DNA of 64,000 nucleotides from Bathymodiolus brooksi. Its lineage: Eukaryota > Mollusca > Bivalvia > Mytilida > Modiolidae. The translations under genes were made by a program, and so were the position numbers. Every line of letters begins with the position of its first letter. The stretch's first letter is position 1. Positions 57,901 to 64,000 of this stretch are shown piece after piece. The stretch spans positions 24,540,353-24,604,352 of the forward strand of contig OY804589.1 of the NCBI GenBank assembly GCA_963680875.1, in the 5' to 3' direction. Below the pieces are notes generated by a model. It was not told the DNA's origin. It ran no database searches and worked only from the letters and a program-made list of their open reading frames with translations.

Positions 57901-60900
57901 CCCCCCCCCCCTTTGAATTCAACTTAAAGAGATTTGACTGTAATGTTATATGTAGATAAAACCATTTTTTTTACATATATATACAAGAGGTAGACAAGGT
58001 TTCATTACTTACTCAACCCAGCTACAGCACCTTGATCCAACTTAAACCTCATTTCAGCCTACAAAAAGACAGAATAAAATTCTATCAATTTCAATGAAAA
58101 AGAAAACATGTCATCATGTCAAACTGAAGGTTTCATACCGACATGAAATTAAAAAAAATGAACATAAATATGTAGATCTGTATTTTTCATTTTTAACTCG
58201 GATATAATTGTTGTCACATAAATTCAAATATTAAACTCCATTTTCTCATATTAGGTTCAATCTTGTGAATAATAAATGCTGTACATTAAATAAAACTCAA
58301 GACAAGACAATCATCAGCTGTTTATTTTGTAAAGAAAAACAAAAACGAAAAGATCTATGGCAAATTAAACTGATGAAAACCACTTAAATGTTTCAAATTT
58401 AAAGTGTTCAAAGCACCAATGTATATTATGTGCTATTTTTTCAGTGAGCATAACTGAAATTTTATAATAGCATTACAATAATAATTTAATTTTATCACAG
58501 TACATAAATTGTATTTACCTCTAATTCCTCCACTTGTCTGGTCAGTGCCTCGTGACTTTCAGTAAGTTGAAGCAACTTTACTGAATGTGAAGAAGTTGGT
58601 CTAGAGGGCTAAAATAATAATAAAAAAAACAATTCATCTTCTATATAAGTCAACGGTGTTTATCTTAAAGTAAATTGAAAATGCTATAAAAAACCAAACA
58701 ACACTAAGCTGCTTTCCATTCTCGTACAGCTAGATTCCTTGTATTTTATCGAAATGCCATATTTTTAAGCAAATAATAAAATTTGAATATATGTGTATAC
58801 ATGTACATAATATAAATGTTTGTTTGATTGTTTGATGGTGTTTAACGCCACTTTCAAAAAAAATTCAGCTATTCTCTTTTCCGGGGTGACGTCACTTCCT
58901 CTAACAACAACGAGTCGGCCATCTTTAGGCGGTGAAAATCAAATTTAAAATGGCAAATGTTTCACCGCCTCAATGACAAGGGAGATAATTCGTTGACAGA
59001 AATACCCGGATGCCAGGAAAAGAGAATATCATGGCGGTCAGTTTTATTGGTGGTGGAAACGGGAGGAAAAAACACAGACCTGCCACAAATCACTGACAAA
59101 CTTTATCACAGAATGTTGGACACCTCGTCCTGATCGAGATTGGAACTATCATACAATCATAACAAACCTCATAATATAAATGAGTGTAGAGTGCATAAAA
59201 TATCTGTTGTAAAAACTGGTTATTTTGAATGGTATTTACAATACCAAACATGTTTCAGATTTACCCATGTATCTTCGTGCAGACTAATATTTGTCATTTG
59301 CATTAGAAAATAAATTGGAAATTTGCATCAAATGAAATCATCAACATAAAACAACGAATCTATAAATACCTTACATACTGTAGTATATTATATATAAAAT
59401 AAAAGTGATGTTTTTACAAAATTGGTACCCCAGGGAAACATTACTGTTGTTCATGACCAGTCGACAAATGTAATGTTCCATGTCTGTCCAGAAATGTATC
59501 CGTTTTTGCATTCCAGAATTATAATCTTGACTGGAAGTTAAAAACACAAATATGAAGTTTATGTTTTTTGTTTCTCGATTGTTTTATTTCACATCATATT
59601 TATTTCCCGTAATAACGCATTGCTCTGTTTCAACTTCTCTGTTTAAAATAACCACATTACAATAATCCTGAACACCATATTCTATTTGATGGTTGTGTTG
59701 GTTGGCTTATGGTGTTTAACGCCACTTTCAATAATGTTTCAGTACTATCGTTATTTGAATCAACCAAAACTGATGAATCGAAAATTGAGGAACTCTTTCC
59801 CAGTTCTTTCCCTTTATTTACAAACATTAATAACCTTGTATCTTAATATATTAATACCACAATATATCATGATGAAAGACAATCTATTTACTGTTTCTTA
59901 ATATATATACAGTGGAACCTGTCTAATCTGACACACCAAGGGACCAAGGAAATGTGTCGATTTGTACAGGATGTCGGAAAACTCAGGTTTTCTTTTTGGT
60001 TAACAGAAATTTTCACAAATTTAACTTGGGGTTATTTTTTATTTTTGGTGTTTTAACGCCATTTTCAAAAGCAATATCATGGCGACCAGTTTTAGTGGTG
60101 GAAGAAGCCGGAGTACCCAGAGGGAACCACCGACCATGGACAAGCAACTGTTAAACTTTATCACTGCGAGTCGAGTGCACCTTTTTTGTAATTTACAAAG
60201 TTGGGCGTGGTTCACGCCATATTGGTGATTAATATCCTTGTATCTAATTAATATAAATAAATATTAATACCACAATATATCATGATGAAAGGCAAACTAT
60301 TTACTGTTTTACATTAAGATAAGCAAGCATAACATCCTTAGTACATAGTAATTTTTTAATATCATATAAATATATGACGTTATATATCACAAAACTTCAT
60401 TTAACATTTATTTAATTTCATATTCGAGATATTTGAATACAAATTATGATTATTCTAACTTTCTATGACATGAGATAAGAAAGTGAATAATTACTGATAT
60501 AAGATATGACTTACTACTGAATCTGTCTCACTTGACATTTCAATCTCAACTTTCTCTGTTGGTTGCTGCAGGTTTTCTGCATCTTGTCTGATATCTTTTA
60601 AAGCATCTGCTAATCCACCCCAAGTCAAAACTTGTTCAAAATCATCAGGGGACGACAATTTGCTTTCCAAATCTTTTCCGGCACCTTGCAAATAATCTTC
60701 TAATTCTTTCCGAGTCACAAATTGTTTAAAAGCATCAGAGGATGACAACTTGCTTTCTAAGTCTTTTTCGATACCTTGCAAAACATCTATTAATTCTTCC
60801 AGAGTCACAAACTGTTCAAGTTCATCATGAGAAGGCAACTTGCTTTCCAATACTTTTCTGGTATCTTGTAAAGCATCTTCTAATTCTGCCCGAGTCACAA

Positions 60901-62040
60901 ATTGTTTACAATCATCATGGCATGCCAAAGTGTTGAACTTATCATTCACATCATTCTAAAACAACCAAACCAAAATGTATGTTTGCAATTCATAGGGAAT
61001 ACAAAAATAATACTTGAATAATACAGAAATGATAAATTGTGCTTTACAAGCATTGAGATTGGTTTTAATTCTTCATACAATAAATCATATTAGAACCTTT
61101 GAAATAGGAACTATACAAGTTTTAAGTAATAAGTACAGGTATATGTTATCTGGATGTGAATTGATTGATATGGAAAATATCAGACTGTCGAGCCAGGATA
61201 TGAAGCTTGCTGGCCAGTGAGTCAAGCAGGCTGATATTTCGGGGCCGTAGCTATAATCCGACAGTCCGATAGTCCGACAGTCCGATAGTCCGACAGTCCG
61301 ATAGTCCGACGGTCTGATAGTCCGACAGTCCTATAGTCCGACAAATGCTTTAAACTGATGAAAGTTTTGAAAAATAATTTGGCCAAAAATGATATAGTGT
61401 ATTCGTAATTTCAGGATATAGGCCATTCATTTTTATACGCCCGTCAAAATACGGGCTTATTATGGCATACCGCTGTTCGTCCGTCCGTCCACGCCTCGTA
61501 CGATAACATCTCTCACTTGTTCCCCCTTTTACTGATAGGTCACGTCGTGACATACATTGTATTGATAAAAGGGGGAGCAAGTGAGAGGTGTGATTTTAGT
61601 CAGTTTGGAAAACGCCAGTTTTCATATGGTACATGTATATACAATTAATTGGTTTAAAAAAGTGCAGAATATTAATTACCGTTCTCACGCTGCGCAACCG
61701 ACCTTCAATTGTCATAAAAGAGGGGGGGGGGGGGGGGGGGGCGTATCATGGCACAGTTGTTTATTTTGTCATATTCCAATGCTGTTTCTTATCGTGATAT
61801 AAGGGGTCATTTAGGGACAATTCCTTCAATCGTAACTTTTTATATATGCGTTTGTCGTAGAAGGCGACTATAGCAGAATAAAAATAGAACCAACTTGTCG
61901 TCGGAAGAGACAGAAAAACAAGTTGCCGTGTTAAGCCGTTACCCATGTTGACCCATCCCTGAGTCCCCTCTTTCTGATTTTTTGTTTACAAACTTTTCTC
62001 ATCCTGAATATGACTGAAATATTGCTTGCTGGACCTTAAG

Positions 62041-62076
<36 letters not shown>

Positions 62077-63578
62077 TCGCACACATTATTGTATCCAGCT
62101 CTATTGGTGTGTCGACATTGCTTTTTAACATAAATATTCCATGATAAAGGGCGGGGGACACTGGTACGCTCTCCTTTTGACTTTTCCTTTTTTTTTGTAT
62201 TTCTTTTTTTGTGTATTCATTTATTTCATCTTTCTTTTTAATAGTGACTTTTCTTGGCTGGACTCGGCTACACGCTACTTAAATAAAGCCTGAAGTAGTC
62301 GCTACTAAAAAATATACGGGATACTTACACTACCGGTTCATCACGATTGGATTCAGGTCTTTATGGAGCCCGCGTTGTTCATATATGTGGGTTTTTTAGC
62401 TCTTGTGTGGCCCTGCCAATTGTTTGTCCGTCTATGATATCGTGTTTCCGATGTTCTGGACCTTTCTTTGGTGAGTAAACGGTTCGGTTTCTGGTCCCAT
62501 ATTACACATGTTATAGTGTTAACTTTCAAAGAAATATAGCATTTGTCGGACTATCGGACTGTCGGACTATCGGACCGTCGGACTATCGGACTGTCGGACT
62601 ATCGGACTGTCGGATTATATGTCGGACCCCGATATTTCAGTATCAATCATAATTATTCACATTCAGCATACATGTTTATCATCCTTAAATCAATCATAAA
62701 CATGGATATATGGTACATCTATAGGTTTTGATATTTGTAATTTCGCATGAAAAATCCCATCATCCTAAATATTCGTTCGCACTCACTCCTTTAGGCAAAA
62801 TACTCTTCAAAACATAGTTCGTAAGTTAAGTTTGCAAATATACCATTCATTAATACAAGAATGGTGGATTCTGTAACGTAACTTGATGAACATTTAACAA
62901 AAACAGCATAGTTCAAAGACAATGATTTAAAATAATGAAAATTTAAATGATTCACCCCTTTTTATTAGCGGTTTTGTTTGCCAATTTCGTTCCGGTTTAA
63001 AAAGCACAAACATCACGACCTCGATTATGACGTTAAAATAAGATAGTCCCAGGAGCGGTAATCAAGAATTGTGTCGAGTGCATTTATGTAGGATCATGTT
63101 TGTTGATATTGCTTACACGAAAGTTCCTAATTTGATTTACGTTTTAAAAAAAATGAAATGTTAACTAGCTAATGGTGTTGATGAATTTTATTTACTTTTG
63201 TCTGACATCTTCACAGAAATTATCGTTTAAATGTTGGGAGAATTTGGTGTTAACTCCTGCTGACTGTTGATTAGTCCTGCTCAGCTCACGTGAACTTTGA
63301 TACAAGTTTTGCTTATGAAGTCAGCAGGTAGGTATAGCAAGACTGGTATAGCGAGAGGTAAGGATGATAACAATAAAAACGAATCTAAGCGATGTTTTCT
63401 TTCAACTGGCTAGCATGCACAAAATATGTTTTTTTTATTCCCATCTGGTAATCTTTTTCCCTACCGTACATATACATAAGGACACACACAAAAACATAAT
63501 CTTACCATGCTTTTTTTCCATTTTTTCCCATTGGCATTGCATTTAATCTCATCATTAGATGTAATTTTAATGGTGTGT
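47674..63578 (-). CDS. Coiled-coil repeat protein gene (5' end outside window)
   Basis: Exons in transcript order: 63506-63578, 60515-60955, 58519-58608, 58013-58058, 57282-57358, 56414-56464, 55807-55869, 55277-55387, 49415-53053, then the candidate 3' exons near 48993-47674. Every exon has AG/GT borders and the phases agree from the first through entry into the long exon (0 everywhere except phase 1 between 58013-58058 and 57282-57358). The encoded protein is acidic, Glu/Gln/Leu-rich and helical, with two different internal repeat families. No enzymatic domain, signal peptide or membrane segment is visible. A structural or scaffold role is an inference. Its introns hold six SINE copies or fragments, a nested MITE and a 1.5-kb internally repeated element. 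Confidence 0.7.
48372..48470 (-). repeat. Single copy of element S
   Basis: AGAGTTTGAAGATACCAAAG, GTAATCAGAATCTGTAAATC and GAACAGACAACACAATGGTC, in antisense. Boundaries are approximate. Confidence 0.75.
49415..53053 (-). CDS. Giant coiled-coil exon: about 37 copies of a 32-residue repeat, with one 2-bp deletion
   Basis: 3639 bp from the acceptor at 53054-53055 to the donor GTAAAT at 49409-49414. A non-repeated lead (EESWNQQRKVLSDDIDGKVD) is followed by the repeat PVELIDDAADQKEWLQSRLE + VLDDELKKQNQS. Heptad-spaced Leu/Ile/Val and high charge fit a coiled coil. Copies differ at few positions (W/R, D/N, K/E, Q/E, S/A/T), so the array is young or kept uniform. Near 52825 one unit lacks two bases present in all other units. 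This shifts the frame: the first two units read in the frame of upstream exons, whereas the remaining 1131 codons read in another. The cause may be an assembly error, a real null allele, or a separate downstream start. With the two bases present the exon would exit in phase 2. Confidence 0.85.
53610..55085. mobile_element. Internally repeated dispersed element with AGGTGAGC ends
   Basis: It starts CTAGAGGCTCAGGTGAGCCT and ends GGCCTATGGCCAGGTGAGCT. Between these lie four to five direct repeats of about 168 bp carrying CCCATAGGGTCCTATGTTAA and GCCATCTTGGATGGAGGTCG, then two repeats of about 330 bp carrying CCTGCAAAG-CACAATTCAAT-type words. It occupies the intron upstream of the giant exon. Another start-like word (CTAGAGGCTCACATGATCCT) is at 63652. 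No coding capacity was found. Confidence 0.75.
55277..58608 (-). CDS. Six linking exons of the coiled-coil gene
   Basis: 58519-58608 reads PSRPTSSHSVKLLQLTESHE + ALTRQVEELE; 58013-58058 reads AEMRFKLDQGAVAGL; 57282-57358 reads VSSQLLEQPQELKEQVDAPA; 56414-56464 reads VQDALLKSQNETREEFK; 55807-55869 reads KMLAYCDELQWSKADRTDVD; 55277-55387 reads KADKTSLDNKVDHSLFNTQI and on to VIADQMEEN. All are short, open in one consistent frame and helix-favouring. Strong GTAAGT donors follow three of them. Between them the introns are SINE-rich. Confidence 0.75.
56057..56308 (-). mobile_element. SINE alpha family copy, antisense
   Basis: Complement of tail (CGCCACTTTCAACACTATTT), body (GGTGGAGGAAACCAGAGGAC) and head (GAGATTCGAACTCACAACAT, CATACGATCACGGCCACGAC). 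In an intron of the coiled-coil gene. Confidence 0.85.
56856..57215 (-). mobile_element. SINE gamma family copy, intact reference
   Basis: Full-length, 360 bp. In its own sense: head TGGTGTAATGACTAGCATGC and GGGTTCGTGTCCCGATCGG, body GGTATTTGTTCCTTCTCCGG and GCATGTTGTTTCAGTGAGCT, and tail GGCGTTAAACAACAATCACT. It is the unexpanded counterpart of 36820-43470. Confidence 0.9.
57660..57900 (-). mobile_element. SINE alpha family copy, antisense
   Basis: Complement of tail, body (GAACCCAGAGAAAACTACCG) and head (TTGTAAATCCAGCTCCCATA); it ends next to a C10 tract (57901-57910). Confidence 0.8.
58820..59160 (-). mobile_element. SINE alpha copy, antisense, interrupted by a small transposon
   Basis: The tail side (GGTGTTTAACGCCACTTTCA, TTCAGCT) and the body side (ATCATGGCGGTCAGTTTTAT) rejoin into normal SINE sequence once 58873-59025 and a 2-bp duplication are removed. 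The tRNA-like head is shortened near 59145. Confidence 0.85.
58873..59025. mobile_element. 153-bp inverted-repeat element inside the SINE
   Basis: Ends TCTCTTTTCC and GGAAAAGAGA pair exactly (12 paired bases if the adjoining A/T are counted). A second inner pair, GGCGGTGAAA and TTTCACCGCC, forms a stem. The flanking AT (or TA, depending on alignment) is duplicated, which suggests a Tc1/mariner- or PiggyBac-unlike 2-bp target; assignment stays open. Confidence 0.75.
60041..60225 (-). mobile_element. SINE beta family copy, antisense
   Basis: Tail complement (GGTGTTTTAACGCCATTTTC), body (GTGGTGGAAGAAGCCGGAGT, GCGAGTCGAGTGCACC) and B-box part of the head (GGGCGTGGTTCACGCC, ATATTGGTGATT). The A-box end is missing. 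A separate truncated SINE tail lies at 59697-59745; otherwise 59161-60040 shows nothing. Confidence 0.8.
60515..60955 (-). CDS. Exon of the coiled-coil gene with four 31-residue repeats
   Basis: 441 bp, phase 0 at both ends, acceptor TTTTAG and donor GTAAGT. Repeats: CKQFVTRAELEDALQDTRKV, LEQFVTLEELIDVLQGIEKD, FKQFVTRKELEDYLQGAGKD and FEQVLTWGGLADALKDIRQD, each followed by LESKL-type spacers. The unit is unlike the 32-residue repeat of the long exon and clearly older, since copies have diverged. An acidic tail (VEIEMSSETDSV) follows. Confidence 0.85.
61241..62630. mobile_element. DNA transposon K whose inverted ends are themselves tandem repeats
   Basis: Left end GGGGCCGTAGCTATAATCCG followed by six or so units of GACAGTCCGATAGTCC; right end is the mirror arrangement, finishing GGATTATATGTCGGACCCC. 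Flanks are the 8-bp direct repeat GATATTTC (61233-61240 and 62631-62638). Inside are a hairpin (61510-61588), a G20 tract (61722-61741), a SINE-like tail with an AATC microsatellite (61995-62077), and no transposase. Superfamily not assigned; 8-bp duplications occur in hAT, P and Merlin. Confidence 0.82.
61510..61588. repeat. Inverted repeat, about 21-bp arms, inside transposon K
   Basis: CTCTCACTTGTTCCCCCTTTT pairs with AAAAGGGGGAGCAAGTGAGAG with one mismatch around a 36-bp loop containing GGTCACGTCGTGAC, itself a palindrome-like word. It may be the end of another element. Confidence 0.7.
62639..63505. other. Intron of the coiled-coil gene, nothing recognised
   Basis: AT-rich sequence between exon 63506-63578 and transposon K. 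No array or complete element was found. Confidence 0.5.
63506..63578 (-). CDS. Most upstream exon of the coiled-coil gene in the window
   Basis: 73 bp with acceptor TTTAG and donor GTAAGA. Read in phase 2 it encodes HTIKITSNDEIKCNANGKKW + KKSM and exits in phase 0, which matches entry into exon 60515-60955. The other frames are less protein-like. Family not recognised. The region 63579-64000 upstream shows only a start-like word of the 53610-55085 element. Confidence 0.5.
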
Positions 63579-64000
63579 CTAAAGTTTACTCTCTTTTAAT
63601 AGGGATGGGATGACTATATATTTTTTTTATGAAACTGAAATGTGTCGAAACTAGAGGCTCACATGATCCTGTGTGAAAACAACAATAGACTGAATGGTTC
63701 AGCATTTTACGTTTCCACAAGAACAAGATTAAAGTCATCTATTAAGCTAAGCTATCAATATTAAAAGGCTGTATGACAAGAAATATTATAATTTTGGAAC
63801 CATAATTTACACCTTTAACATTATCATAAAGAGCAACAAAATTTGCTTCTCTAACCATTTATTGGACTAATTTCTATTCCCTGGGCAATATCAACCCCAA
63901 AAAATCTCATAAGGTATGTGGCTGACTCATATTTGCACGTATAAGTGTGCAAATGCAAAGGTACCCCCTTAAAGATTTATAATGAAAATATCTTCATTTA

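Overview
The window looks like nuclear DNA of a bivalve mollusc. It is AT-rich, its genes have many short exons separated by repeat-filled introns, it is dense in tRNA-headed SINEs, and it carries a single-exon GT11-type fucosyltransferase. No prokaryotic operon, rRNA gene, true tRNA gene or CRISPR array was seen. The species cannot be named from sequence alone.

Three host gene loci can be supported. (1) Plus strand, about 0.3-18.8 kb: the 3' part of a gene for a cysteine-rich extracellular protein. Eleven exons keep phase throughout. They encode repeated cysteine modules, a Ser/Thr/Pro linker and a C-terminal Ly6/uPAR (three-finger) domain. Its introns hold three large minisatellites. (2) Minus strand, 27.07-28.28 kb: an intact type II membrane alpha-1,2-fucosyltransferase-like gene. 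(3) Minus strand, about 63.6-47.7 kb and perhaps on to 46.4 kb: a coiled-coil protein gene of at least nine phase-compatible exons. One 3.6-kb exon is made of about 37 near-identical 96-bp (32-residue) repeats and carries one 2-bp deletion near its 5' end.

The rest is mostly mobile and tandem DNA. There are three SINE families with different tRNA-like heads but a common 3' tail; a dispersed element called S here; a 5'-truncated LINE with a 12-bp target duplication; and several non-autonomous DNA transposons with clear terminal inverted repeats and target duplications, some nested in each other. A pogo-like transposase relic and an older LINE relic are also present.

The most striking theme is that most of the long tandem arrays are internal expansions of dispersed elements. 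The 65-bp, 62-bp and 29-bp arrays are all parts of S. The 36-bp array is the repeated tRNA-like head of one SINE. A 44-bp and a 60-bp array, about 6.4 kb together, sit at two places inside one single SINE copy. Two arrays also contain later block duplications (910 bp and 1272 bp). Long open frames across the 29-bp array are a consequence of its period and are not treated as genes.
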